This document shows positions 28,201-42,400 of a DNA stretch of 64,000 bases, in pieces (the stretch's first letter is position 1; each line of letters starts with the position of its first letter). The stretch is from assembly GCA_958298945.1 (NCBI GenBank), contig OY282608.1, positions 61,170,951 to 61,234,950 of the forward strand, written 5' to 3'. The position numbers and the translations under genes were made by a program. The notes under the pieces were generated by a model. The model was not told where the DNA came from and made no database searches. It saw nothing but the letters and a program-made list of their open reading frames with translations. This DNA is from Atherix ibis. Its lineage: Eukaryota > Arthropoda > Insecta > Diptera > Athericidae.

Positions 28201-28944
28201 CAAAAAACCAACAAACCAACAAACCAAAAAACCAACAAACCAACAAACCAACAAGCCAACAAACCAACAAACCAACAAACCAACAAACCAAGTAACCAAG
28301 AAGCCAACAAACTAACAAACCAACAAACCAACAAGCCAACAAGCCAACAAACCAACAAACCAACAAGCCAACAAACCAACAAACCAACAAGCCAACAAAC
28401 TAACAAACCGACAAACCAAGAAACCAAAAAACCAACAAACCAACAAACCAACAAACCAACAAACCAACAAGCCAACAAGCCAACAAACCAACAAACCAAC
28501 AAAGCAACAAACCAACAAACCAACAAGCTAACAAACCAACAAACCAACAAACCAACAAGCCAAGAAACCAACAAACCAACAAGCCAACAAACCAACAAAC
28601 CAACAAACCAACAAACCAACAAACCAAAAAACCAAAAAACCAACAAACCAACAAACCAACAAACCAACAAACCAACAAACCAACAAACCAACAAGCCAAC
28701 AAACCAACAAACCAACAAACCAAGTTACCAAAAAGCCAACAAACTAACAAACTAACAAGCCAACAAGCCAACAAACCAACAAGCCAAAAAACCAACAAAC
28801 CAACAAAGCAACAAGCCAACAAGCCAACAAACCAACAAACCAACAAGCCAACAAACCAACAAACCAACAAGCCAACAAGCCAACAAACCAACAAACCAAC
28901 AAACCAACAAGCCAACAAACCAACAAGCCAACAAACCAACAAAG
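25221..28944. repeat. Mosaic domain between the 1.5 kb and 5 kb duplications
   Basis: Ordinary octamers with AAGTTACC/AAAAAGCC cassettes near 25300 and 28725 and AAGTAACC ones near 25749 and 28289. The 26.0-26.5 kb part corresponds to 21.7-22.1 kb: AAAAAACAAC at 26057 versus 21722 (offset 4335) and AACAAGGC at 26415 versus 22048 (offset 4367). AACATGCC/AAGTAACC cassettes lie near 26853, 27293 and 27348. The only slip I found is the -1 at 26057. No gene is seen. Confidence 0.8.
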
Positions 28945-30950
28945 CAACAAACAACAAACCAACAAACCAACATGCCAACAAACCAACAAACTAAGTAACC
29001 AACAAGCCAACAAACCAACAAACCAACAAGCCAACAAGCCAACAAACCAACAAACCAACAAACCAACAAACCAACAAGCCAACAAACCAACAAGCCAACA
29101 AACCAACAAACCAACAAGCCAACAAGCCAACAAACCAACAAACCAACAAACCAACAAACCAACAAACCAACAAGCCAACAAACCAACAAAACAACAAGCC
29201 AACAAACCAACAAACCAACAAACCAACAAACCAACAAGCCAACAAGCCAACAAACCAACAAACCAACAATCCAAACAAACAAACAAACCAACAAACCAAG
29301 AAGCCAACAAACCAACAAGCCAACAAACCAACAAGCCAACAAACCAACAAAACAACAAAGCAACAAGCCAGCAAACCAACAATTAAACAAACCAACAAAC
29401 CAACAAACTAAGTAACCAACAAGCCAACAAGCCAACAAACCAACGAACCAACAAACCAACAAACCAACAAACCAACAAACCAACAAGCCAACAAACCAAC
29501 ACACCAACAAACCTAAAAACCAACAAAGCAACATACCAACAAACCAACAAACCAACAAACCAACAAACCAACAAACCAACAAGCCAACAAGCCAACAAAC
29601 CAACAAACCAACAAGCCAACAAACCAACAAACTAACAAGCCAACAAACCAACAAACAAATAAACCAACAAACCAACAAACCAACAAACTAACAAACCAAC
29701 AAACTAACAAACCAACAAACCAACAAACCAACAAACCAACAAACCAACAAAGCAACAAGCCAACAAGCCAACATGCCAACAAACCAACAAACCAACAAGC
29801 CAACAAACCAACAAGCCAAGAAACCAACAAGCCAACAAACCAACAAACCAACAAGCCAACAAGCCAACAAACCAACAAGCCAACAAACCAACAAACCAAC
29901 AAGCCAACAAACTAACAAACCAACAAACCAAAAAACCAACAAACCAACAAACCAACAAACCAACAAACCAACAAACCAACAAACCAACAAACCAACAAAC
30001 CAAAAAACCAACAAACCAACAAGCCAACAAACCAACAAACCAACAAACCAACAAACCAAGTAATCAAAAAGCCAACAAACTAACAAACCAACAAGCCAAC
30101 AAACCAACAAGCCAACAAGCCAACAAACCAACAAACCAAACAAAGCAACAAACCAACAAACCAACAAGCCAACAAACCAACAAACCAACAAACCAACAAG
30201 CCAACAAACCAACAAACCAACAAGCCAACAAACCAACAAACCAACAAATCAACAAACCAACAAACCAAAAAACCAACAAACCAACAAACCAACAAACCAA
30301 CAAACCAACAAACCAACAGGCAAACAAACCAACAAACCAACAAACCAAGTTACCAAAAAGTCAACAAACTAACAAACCAACAAGCCAACAAGCCAACAAA
30401 CCAACAAGCCAACAAACCAACAAAGCAACAAAGCAACAAGCCAACAAGCCAACAAACCAACAAACCAACAAACACACAAACCAACAAACCAACAAGCCAA
30501 CAAGCCAACAAACCAACAAACCAACAAACCAACAAGCCAACAAACCAACAAGCCAACTAACCAACAAACCAACAAGCCAACAAGCCAATAAACCAACAAA
30601 CCAACAAACCAACAAGCCAACAAACCAACAAAGCAACAAGCCAACAAACCAACAAACCAACAAACCAACAAACCAACAAACCAACAAACCAACAAACCAA
30701 AAAACCAACAAACCAACAAACCAACAAACCAAAAAACCAACAAGCCAGCAAACCAACAAACCAACAAACCAACAAACCAAGTAACCAAAAAACCAACAAA
30801 CTAACAAACCAACAAGCCAACAAGCCAACAAACCAACAAACCAACAAACCAACAAACCAACAAGCCAAAAAACCAACAAACCAACAAACCAAAAAACCAA
30901 CAAACCAACAAACCAACAAACCAACAAACCAACAAACCAACAAGCCAACA
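28945..30950. repeat. Copy 1 of a 2 kb block repeated 5.05-5.08 kb downstream
   Basis: Shared markers with 34.0-36.0 kb: AAACAAC slip at 28952 (partner 34009, offset 5057); AACAATCC insertion word at 29270 (partner 34319), AATTAAAC at 29381 (partner 34430) and ACCTAAAAACC at 29514 (partner 34563), all offset 5049; AATAAACC at 29660 and AACATGCC at 29774 (offset 5057); AAGTAATC at 30060, a +1 slip at 30141 and CAGGCAAAC at 30319 (offset 5065); AAGTAACC at 30781 (offset 5081). Similarity fades near 30950. Confidence 0.9.
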
Positions 30951-33900
30951 ACCCAACAAACCAACAAACCAACAAACCAACAAGCCAACAAACCAACAAG
31001 CCAACAAACCAACAAAGCAACAAGCCAACAAGCCAACAAACCAACAAACCAACAACCCAACAAGCCAACAAACCAACAAACCAACAAGCCAACAAACCAA
31101 CAAACCAACAAACCAACAAACCAACAAACCAACAAACCAAAAAACCAACAAACCAACAAACCAACAAACCAACAAACCAACAAACCAACAAGCCAACAAA
31201 CCAACAACCAACAAACCAACAAACCAAGTAACCAAAAAGCCAACAAACTAACAAACCAACAAGCCAACAAGCCAACAAACCAACAAACCAACAAACCAAC
31301 AAACCAACAAACCAACAAGCCAACAAACCAACAAACCAACAAACCAAAAAACCAACAAACCAACAAACCAACAAACCAACAAACAAACAAACCAACAAAC
31401 CAACAAACCAACAAGCCAACAAGCCAACAAACTAAGTAACCAACAAGCCAACAAACCAACAAACCAACAAAACAACATGCCAACAAACACACAAACTAAG
31501 TAACCAACAAGCCAACAAACCAACAAACCAACAAGCCAACAAGCCAACAAACCAACAAATCAACAAACCAACAAACCAACAAACCAACAAGCCAACAAGC
31601 CAACAAACCAACAAACCAACAAGCCAACAAGCCAACAAGCCAACAAACCAACAAACCAACAAACCAACAAGCCAACAAACCAACAAACCAACAAGCCAAC
31701 AAACCAACAAACCAACAAACCTACAAACCAACAAGCCAACAAGCCAACAAACCAACAAACCAACAAGCCAACAAACCAACAAACCAACAAACCAACAAAC
31801 CAACAAGCCAACAAACCCACAAGCCAACAAACCAACAAGCCAACAAACCAACAAACCAACAAAGCAACCAGCCAACAAACCAACAAGCCAACAAACCAAC
31901 AAACCAACAAACTAAGTAACCAACAAGCCAACAAGCCAATAAACCAACAAACCAACAAACCAACAAACCAACAAACCAACAAACCAACAAGCCAACAAAC
32001 CAACAAACCAACAAACCAAAAAAACCAACAAACCAACAAACCAACAAACCAACAAACCAACAAACCAACAAACCAACAAGCCAACTAACCAACGAACAAA
32101 TAAACCAACAAACCAACAAACCAACAAACCAACAAGCCAACAAGCCAATAAACCAACAAACCAACAAACCAACAAGCCAACAAACCAACAAGCCAACAAA
32201 CCATCAAACCAACAAACCAACAAGCCAACAAGCCAACAAACCAACAAACCAACAAGCCAACAAACCAACAAATCAACAAACCAACAAACCAACAAAACAA
32301 CAAGCCAACAAACCAACAAACCAACAAGCCAACAAACCAACAAACCAACAAACCAACAAACCACCAAACCAACATGCCAACAAACCAACAAACTAAGTAA
32401 CCAACAAGCCAACAAACCAAAAAACCAACAAGCCAACAAGCCAAAAAACCAACAAACCAACAAACCAACAAGCCAACAAACCAACAAGCCAACAAACCAA
32501 CAAACCAAGAAGCCAACAAGCCAACAAACCAACAAACCAACAATCCAACAAGCCAACAAGCCAACAAACCAACAAACCAACAAACCAACAAGCCAACAAA
32601 CCAACAAACCAACAAGCCATCAAACCAACAAACCAACAAACCAACAAACCAACAAGCCAACAAACCAATAAACCAACAAACCAACAAGCCAACAAACTAA
32701 CAAACCAACAAACCAACATGCCAACAAACCAACAAACTAAGTAACCAACAAGCCAACAAACCAACAAACCAACAAGCCAACAAGCCAACAAACCAACAAA
32801 CCAACAAACCAACAAACCAACAAGCCAACAAACCAACAAGCCAACAAGCCAACAAGCCAACAAACCAACAAGCCAACAAACCAACAAACCAACAAGCCAA
32901 CAAACTAACAAACCAACAAACCAAAAAACCAACAAACCAACAAACCAACAAACCAACAAACCAACAAACCAACAAACCAACAAACCAACAAACCAACAAA
33001 CCAACAAACCAACAAACCAACAAGCCAACAAACCAACAAACAAATAAACCAACAAACCAACAAACCAACAAACCAACAAGCCAACAAACTAACAAACCAA
33101 CAAACCAACATGCCAACAAACCAACAAACTAAGTAACCAACAAGCCAACAAACCAACAAACCAACAAGTAAACAAGCCAACAAACCAACTAACCAACAAA
33201 CCAACAAGCCAATAAACCAACAAGCCAACAAACCAACAAACCAACAAACCAACAAGCCAACAAGCCAACAAACCAACAAACCAACAAGCCAACAAACCAA
33301 CAAACCAACAAACCAACAAGCCAACAAGCCAACAAACCAACAAACCAACAAGCGAACAAACTAACAAACCAACAAACCCCACATGCCAACAAACCAACAA
33401 ACTAAGTAACCAACAAGCCAACAAACAACAAACCAACAAACCAACATGCCAACAAACCAACAAACTAAGTAACCAACAAGCCAACAAACCAACAAACCAA
33501 CAAACCAACATGCCAACAAACCAACAAACTAAGTAACCAACAAGCCAACAAACCAACAAACCAACAAGCCAACAAGCCAACAAACCAACAAACCAACAAA
33601 CCAACAAACCAACAAGCCAACAAACCAACAAGCCAACAAGCCAACAAACAAACAAACCAACAAGCCAACAAACTAACAAACCAACAAACCAACATGCCAA
33701 CAAAACAACAAACTAAGTAACCAACAAGCCAACAAACCAACAAACCAACAAGTAAACAAGCCAACAAACCAACTAACCAACAAACCAACAAGCCAACAAA
33801 CCAACAAGCCAACAAACCAACAAACCAACAAACCAACAAGCCAACAAGCCAACAAACGAACAAACCAGCAAGCCAACAAACCAACAAACCAACAAACCAA

Positions 33901-34001
33901 CAAGCCAACAAGCCAACCAACCAACAAACCAACAAGCGAACAAACTAACAAACCAACAAACCAACATGCCAACAAACCAACAAACTAAGTAACCAACAAG
34001 C
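30951..34001. repeat. Spacer array between the two 2 kb blocks
   Basis: Octamer array with its own markers. There are slips at 31205 (7-bp AACAACC), 32018 (seven A's), 33380 (CCCC before ACATGCC) and 33425 (AAACAAC). AACATGCC units at 33384, 33447 and 33511 form a local triplet spaced 63 and 64 bp, each with AACAAACT/AAGTAACC. Near 33166 and 33752 the word AACAAGTAAAC replaces normal units. No gene is seen. Confidence 0.8.
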
Positions 34002-36030
34002 CAACAAACAACAAACCAACAAACCAACATGCCAACAAACCAACAAACTAAGTAACCAACAAGCCAACAAACCAACAAACCAACAAGCCAACAAGCCAAC
34101 AAACCAACAAACCAACAAACCAACAAACCAACAAGCCAACAAACCAACAAGCCAACAAACCAACAAACCAACAAGCCAACAAGCCAACAAACCAACAAAC
34201 CAACAAACCAAAAAACCAACAAGCCAACAAACCAACAAACCAACAAGCCAACAAACCAACAAACCAACAAACCAACAAACCAACAAGCCAACAAGCCAAC
34301 AAACCAACAAACCAACAATCCAAACAAACAAACAAACCAACAAACCAAGAAGCCAACAAACCAACAAGCCAACAAACCAACAATTAAACAAACCAACAAA
34401 ACAACAAAGCAACAAGCCAGCAAACCAACAATTAAACAAACCAACAAACCAACAAACTAAGTAACCAACAAGCCAACAAGCCAACAAACCAACGAACCAA
34501 CAAACCAACAAACCAACAAACCAACAAACCAACAAGCCAACAAACCAACACACCAACAAACCTAAAAACCAACAAAGCAACATACCAACAAACCAACAAA
34601 CCAACAAACCAACAAACCAACAAACCAGCAAGCCAACAAGCCAACAAACCAACAAACCAACAAGCCAACAAACCAACAAACCAACAAACCAACAAGCCAA
34701 CAAACCAACAAACAAATAAACCAACAAACCAACAAACCAACAAACTAACAAACCAACAAACTAACAAACCAACAAACCAACAAACCAACAAACCAACAAA
34801 CCAACAAAGCAACAAGCCAACAAGCCAACATGCCAACAAACCAACAAACCAACAAGCCAACAAACCAACAAGCCAAGAAACCAACAAGCCAACAAACCAA
34901 CAAACCAACAAGCCAACAAGCCAACAAACCAACAAGCCAACAAACTAACAAACCAACAAGCCAACAAACTAACAAACCAACAAACCAAAAAACCAACAAA
35001 CCAACAAACCAACAAACCAACAAACCAACAAACCAACAAACCAACAAACCAACAAACCAACAAACCAACAAACCAACAAACCAACAAGCCAACAAACCAA
35101 CAAACCAACAAACCAACAAACCAAGTAATCAAAAAGCCAACAAACTAACAAACCAACAAGCCAACAAACCAACAAGCCAACAAGCCAACAAACCAACAAA
35201 CCAAACAAAGCAACAAACCAACAAACCAACAAGCCAACAAACCAACAAACCAACAAACCAACAAGCCAACAAACCAATAAACCAACAAGCCAACAAACCA
35301 ACAAACCAACAAATCAACAAACCAACAAACCAAAAAACCAACAAACCAACAAACCAACAAACCAACAAACCAACAAACCAACAGGCAAACAAACCAACAA
35401 ACCAACAAACCAAGTTACCAAAAAGCCAACAAACTAACAAACCAACAAGCCAACAAGCCAACAAACCAACAAGCCAACAAACCAACAAAGCAACAAAGCA
35501 ACAAGCCAACAAGCCAACAAACCAACAAACCAACAAGCACACAAACCAACAAACCAACAAGCCAACAAGCCAACAAACCAACAAACCAACAAACCAACAA
35601 GCCAACAAACCAACAAGCCAACTAACCAACAAACCAACAAGCCAACAAGCCAATAAACCAACAAACCAACAAACCAACAAGCCAACAAACCAACAAAGCA
35701 ACAAGCCAACAAACCAACAAACCAACAAACCAACAAACCAACAAACCAACAAACCAACAAACCAACAAACCAACAAACCAAAAAACCAACAAACCAACAA
35801 ACCAACAAACCAAAAAACCAACAAGCCAGCAAACCAACAAACCAACAAACCAACAAACCAAGTAACCAAAAAACCAACAAACTAACAAACCAACAAGCCA
35901 ACAAGCCAACAAACCAACAAACCAACAAACCAACAAACCAACAAGCCAAAAAACCAACAAACCAACAAACCAAAAAACCAACAAACCAACAAACCAACAA
36001 ACCAACAAACCAACAAACCAACAAGCCAAC
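34002..36030. repeat. Copy 2 of the 2 kb block
   Basis: It carries the same order of at least ten rare markers as 28.95-30.95 kb. AATTAAAC, present once in copy 1 at 29381, occurs twice here (34382 and 34430, 48 bp apart), a six-unit local duplication restricted to this copy. Confidence 0.9.
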
Positions 36031-37999
36031 AAGCCAACAAACCAACAAACCAACAAACCAACAAACCAACAAACCAACAAGCCAACAAACCAACAAACCA
36101 AAAAACCAACAAACCAACAAACCAACAAACCAACAAACCAAAAAACAACAAACCAACAAACCAACAAACCAACAAACCAACAAACCAATAAGCCAACAAA
36201 CCAACAAACCAACAAGCCAACAAACCAATAAACCAACAAGCCTACAAACCAACAAACAAATAAACTAACAAACCAACAAGCCAACAAACTAACAAAACAA
36301 CAAACCAAAAAAGCAACAAACCAACAAACCAACAAACCAACAAACCAACAAACCAACAAATTAACAAACCAACAAACCAACAAACCAACAAGCCAACAAA
36401 CCAACAAACCAACAAACCAACAAACCAAGTAACCAAAAAGCCAACAAACTAACAAACCAACAAACCAACAAACCATCAAGTGAACAAGCCAACAAACCAA
36501 CAAACCAACAAAGCAACAAACCAACACACCAACAAGCCAACAAACCAACAAACCAACAAACCAACAAGCCAACAAACCAACAAACCAACAAGCCAACAAA
36601 CCAACAAACCAACAAATCAACAAACCAACAAACCAAAAAACCAACAAACCAACAAACCAACAAACCAACAAACCATCAAACCAACAGGCCAACAAACCAA
36701 CAAACCAAGTTACCAAAAAGCCAACAAACTAACAAACCAACAAGCCAACAAGCCAACAAACCAACAAGCCAACAAACCAACAAAGCAACAATGCAACAAG
36801 CCAACGAGCCAACAAACCAACAAACCAACAAGCCAACAAACCAACAAACCAACAAGCCAACAAGCCAACAAACCTACAAACCAACAAACCAACAAGCCAA
36901 CAAAACAACAAGCCAACTAACCAACAAACCAACAAGCCAACAAGCCAACAAACCAACAAACCAACAAAGCAACAAGCCAACAAACCACAAAGAAACAAGC
37001 CAACAAACCAACAAACCAACAAACCAACAAACCAACAAACCAACAAACCAACAAACCAACAAACCAAAAAACCAACAAACCAACAAACCAACAATCCAAC
37101 AAACCAACAAACCAACAAGCCAGCAAACCAACAAATCAACAAACCAACAAACCAAGTAACCAAAAAACCAACAAACTAACAAACCAACAAGCCAACAAGC
37201 CAACAAACCAACAAACCAACAAACCAACAAACCAACAAACCAACAAGCCAACAAACCAACAAACCAACAAACCAAAAAACCAACAAACCAACAAACCAAC
37301 AAACCAACAAACCAACAAACCAACAAACCAACAAACCAACAAGCCAACAAGCCAACAAACCAACAAACCAACAAACCAACAAGCCAACAAACCAACAAAC
37401 CAAAAAACCAACAAACCAACAAACCAACCAACCAACAAACCAAAAAACAACAAACCAACAAACCAACAAACCAACAAACCAACAAACCAACAAACCAATT
37501 AGCCAACAAACCAACAAACCAACAAGCCAACAAACCAATAAACCAACAAGCCAACAAACCAACAAACAAATAAACTAACAAACCAACAAACTAACAAACC
37601 AACAAACCAACAAACCAACAAACCAACAAACCAACAAACCGACAAACCAACAAACCAACAAGCCAACAAACCAACAAACCAACAAACCAACAAGCCAACA
37701 AACAAACAAGCCAACAAACCAACAAACCAACAAACCAACAAACCAACAAGCCAACAAGCCAACAAACCAACAAACCAACAAACCAACAAACCAACAAACC
37801 AACAAGCCAACAAACCAACAAGCCAACAAACCAACAAACCAACAAACCAACAAGCCAACAAGCCAACAAACCAACAAACCAACAAGCCAACAAACCAACA
37901 AACCAACAAGCCAACAAGCGAACAAACCAACAAACCAACAAACCAACAAGCCAACAAACCAACAAGCCAACAAACCAACAAACCAACAAGCCAACAAGC
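36031..37999. repeat. Mosaic domain with two AAAAAACAAC slip words
   Basis: AAAAAACAAC (-1) occurs at 36146 and 37448, each followed by AACAAACA then AATAAACT about 110-120 bp later. Between them, near 36985, is an irregular stretch (CACAAAGAAAC) costing one base. A CATCAAGTGAAC variant lies at about 36475. The remainder is ordinary octamers with AAGTAACC/AAAAAGCC cassettes. No gene is seen. Confidence 0.8.
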
Positions 38000-40900
38000 C
38001 AAAAAACCAACAAACCAACAAGCCAACAAGCCAACAAACCGACAAAACAACAAGCCAACAAGCCAACAAACCAACAAACCAACAAGCCAACAAATCAACA
38101 AACAAATAAACCAACAAACCAACAAACCAACAAACCAACAAGCCAACAAGCCAACAAACCAACCAACCAACAAACCAACAAACCAATAAGCCAACAAACC
38201 AATAAGCCAACAAACCAACAAATCAACAAACCAACAAGCCAACAAGCCAACAAACCAACAAACCAACAAGCCAACAAACCGACAAACCAACAAGCCAACA
38301 AGCCAACAAACCAACAAACCAACAAGCCAACAAGCCAACAAACCGACAAACCAACAAGCCAACAAGCCAACAAACCAACAAACCAACAAGCCAACAAACC
38401 AACACTTAAATAAACCAACAAACCAACAAACCAACAAGCAAACAAGCCAACAACCCAACAAACCAACAAACCAACAAACCAACAACAAGCCAACAAACCA
38501 ACAAACCAACAAACCAACAAGCCAACAAGCCATTAAACCAACAAACCAACAAGCCAACAAACCAACAAACCAACAAACCAACATGCCAACAAACCAACAA
38601 ACTAAGTAGCCTACAAGCCAACAAACCAACAAACCAACAAAGCAACAAGCCAACCAACCAACAAACCAACAAGCCAACAAACCAACAAACGAACAAACCA
38701 ACAAGCCAAAAAGCCAACAAACCAACAAACCAACAAGCCAACAAACCAACAAACCAACAAACCAACAAACCAACAAACCAACAAGCCAACAAACCAACAA
38801 ACCAACAAGCCAACAAGCCAACAAACCAACAAACCAACAAGCCAACAAGCCAACAAACCAACAAACCAACAAGCCAACAAACCAACAAACAAATAAACCA
38901 ACAAACCAACAAACCAACAAGCCAACAAGCCAACAAACCAACAAACCAGCAAGCCAACAAACTAACAAACCAGCAAACCAACAAACCAACAAACCTACAA
39001 ACCAACAAGCTAACAAGCCAACAAACCAACAAACAAACAAACCAACAAACCAACAAACTAAGTAACCAACAAGCCAACAAACCAACAAACCAACAAGCCA
39101 ACAAACCAACAAGCCAACCAACCAACAAACCAACAAACCGAAAAACCAACAAACCAACAAACCAACAAACCAACAAACCAACAAACCAACAAGCCAACAA
39201 GCCAACAAACCAACAAACCAACAAACCAACAAGCCAACAAACCAACAAGCCAACAAACCAACAAACCAACAAACCAAGTAACCAAAAAGCCAACAAACTA
39301 ACAAACCAACAAGCCAACAAGCCAACAAACCAACAAACCAACAAAGCAACAAACCAACAAACCAACAGGCCAACAAGCCAACAAACCAACAAACCAACAA
39401 GCCAACAAGCCAACTAACCAAGTAACCAACAAACCAACAAACCATCAAACGAACAAAGCAACAAACGAACAAATCAAGAAGCCAACAAACCAACAAACCA
39501 ACAAACCAACAAACCAACAAGCCAACAAATCAACAAACCAACAAACCAACAAGCCAACAAACCAACAAAACAACAAACCAACAAGCCAACAAGCCAACAA
39601 ACCAACAAACCAACAAAGCAACAAACCAACAAACCAACAAGCCAACAAGCCAACAAACCAACAAACCAACAAGCCAACAAAACAACAAACAAATAAACCA
39701 ACAAACCAACAAACGAACAAGCCAACAAGCCAACAAGCCAACAAACCAACAAACCAACAAACCAGCAAGCCAACAAACCAACAAACCAACAAACCAACAA
39801 ACCAACAAACCAACAAACCAACAAACCAACAAGCCAACAAGCCAACAAACCAACAAACCAACAAACCAACAAACTAAGTAACCAACAAGCCAGCAAACCA
39901 ACAAACCATTAAGCCAACAAGCCAACAAACCAACAACCAACAAGCCAACAAACCAACAAACCAACAAACCAAAAAACCAACAAACCAACAAACCAACAAA
40001 CCAACAAACCAACAAACCAACAAGCCAACAAGCCAACAAACCAACAAACCCACAAACCATCAAACGAACAAAGCAACAAACTAACAAACCAAGAAGCCAA
40101 CAAACCAACAAACCAACAAACCAACAAGCCAACAAACCAACAAACCAACAAACCAACAAACCAACAAGCCAACAAACCAACAAACCAACAAACCAACAAG
40201 CCAACAAGCCAACAAACCAACAAACCAACAAACCATCAAACGAACAAAGCAACAAACTAACAAACCAAGAAGCCAACAAACCAACAAACCAACAAACCAA
40301 CAAGCCAACAAACCAACAAACCAACAAACCAACAAACCAACAAGCCAACAAACCAACAAACCAACAAACCAACAAGCCAACAAGCCAACAAACCAACAAA
40401 ACAACAAAGCAACAAACCAACAAACCAACAAACCAAAAATCCAAGAACCTAACAAACCAACAAGCCAACAAACCAACAAACCAACAAGCCAACAAACCAA
40501 CAAACCAACAAACCAACAAACCAACAAACCAACAAACCAACAAACCAACAAACCAACAAACCAACAAACCAACAAGCCAACAAGCCAACAAACCAACAAA
40601 ACAACAAAGCAACAAACCAACAAACCAACAAACCAAAAATCCAAGAACCTAACAAACCAACAAGCCAACAAACCAACAAACCAACAAGCCAACAAACCAA
40701 CAAACCAACAAACCAACAAACCAACAAACCAACAAACCAACAAACCAACAAACCAACAAACCAAAAAACCAACAAACCAACAAGCCAACAAACCAACAAG
40801 CCAACAAGCCAACAAACCAACAAACTAACGAACCAACAAGCCAACAAACCAACAAACCAACAAGCCAACAAACCAACAAACCAACAAGCCAACAAACCAA

Positions 40901-42400
40901 CAAACCAACAAACCAACAAACCAACAAACCAACAAACCAACGAACCAACAAACCAACAAACCAACAAGCCAACAAGGCAACAAACTAACAAACCAACAAA
41001 CCAACAAGCCAAAAAACCAACAAGCCAACAAACCAACAAACCAACAAACCAAGTAACCAACAAACCAACAAACCAAGTAACCAAAAAGCCAACAAACTAA
41101 CAAACCAACAAACCAAGTAACCAAAAAGCCAACAAACTAACAAACCAACAAACCAACAAACCAAAAATCCAAGAACCTAACAAACCAACAAGCCAACAAA
41201 CCAACAAACCAACAAGCCAACAAACCAACAAACCAACAAACCAACAAACCAACAAACCAACAAACCAACAAACCAACAAACCAAAAAACCAACAAACCAA
41301 CAAGCCAACAAACCAACAAGCCAACAAGCCAACAAACCAACAAACTAACGAACCAACAAGCGAACTAACCAACAAACCAACAAGCCAACAAGCCAACAAA
41401 CCAAGTAACCAAAAAGCCAACAAACTAACAAACCAACAAGCCAACAAACCAACAAGCCAACAAGCCAACAAACTAACAAACCAACAAACCTACAAACCAA
41501 CAAACCAACAAACCGAAAAACCAACAAACCAACAAGCCAACAAGCCAACAAACCAACAAACTAACAAACCAACAAACGAACTAACCAACAAACCAACAAG
41601 CCAACAAGCCAACAAACCACCAAACCAACAAGCCAACAAACCAACAAACCAACAAACCAAGTAACCAAAAAGCCAACAAACTAACAAACCAACAAGCCAA
41701 CAAGCCAACAAACCAACAAACCAACAACGCAACAAACCAACAAACCAACAAGCCAACAAGCCAACACACCAACAAACCAACAAGCCAACAAGCCAACAAA
41801 CCAACAAACCAACAAGCCAACAAACCAACAAACCAACAAGCCAACAAACCAACAAACCAACAAACCAACAAACCAACAAACCAACAAGCCAACAAGCCAA
41901 CAAATTAACAAACCAACAAACCAACAAGCCAAAAAACCAACAAGCCAACAAACCAACAAACCAACAAACCAAGTAACCAACAAACCAACAAACCAAGTAA
42001 CCAATAAGCCAATAAGCCAACAAACCAACAAAGCAACAAACCAACAAGCCAACAAGCCAACAAACCAACAAACCAACAAGCCAACAAGCCAACAAACCAA
42101 CAAACCAACAAGCCAACAAACCAACAAACCAACAGCCAACAAACCAACAAACCAACAAACCAGCAAACCAACAAACCAACAAACTAACAAAGCAACAAAC
42201 CAACAAGCCAACAAACCAACAAACTAACAAACCAGCAAACCAACAAGCCAACAAGCCAACAAACCAAGAAACCAACAAGCCAACAAGCCAACAAACCGAC
42301 AAAACAACAAGCCAACAAGCCAACAAACCAACAAACCAACATGCCAACAAACCAACAAATAAATAAACCAACAAATCAACAAACCAACAAACCAACAAGC
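38000..42400. repeat. Copy 1 of the 3.7-4.3 kb tandem duplication
   Basis: Shared markers with the following 4 kb: GACAAACC at 38345 and CACTTAAATAAACC at 38406 (offset 4321); AACATGCC at 38584, AAGTAGCC at 38609, ACCGAAAAACC at 39140 and AAATCAAG at 39474 (offset 4334); ACCATTAAGCC at 39909 (offset 4326); AAGAACCT at 40445 (offset 4335). After that an internal extra segment lowers the offset: AAGAACCT at 41173 (3607), CAACGCAAC at 41729 (3719), a 7-bp AACAGCC at 42135 and AACATGCC at 42342 (3791). A +3 slip near 38483 is found only in this copy. Confidence 0.9.
40430..41190. repeat. Local 200-bp and 520-528-bp duplications inside copy 1
   Basis: The rare word AAAAATCCAAGAACCT occurs three times here, its AAGAACCT G at 40445, 40645 and 41173, but once in the neighbouring copy (44780). 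The first two are 200 bp apart. From 40645 to 41173 is 528 bp, matched by AACGAACC at 40830 and 41350 (520 bp). Copy 1 gained this material after the larger duplication, or copy 2 lost it. Confidence 0.87.
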
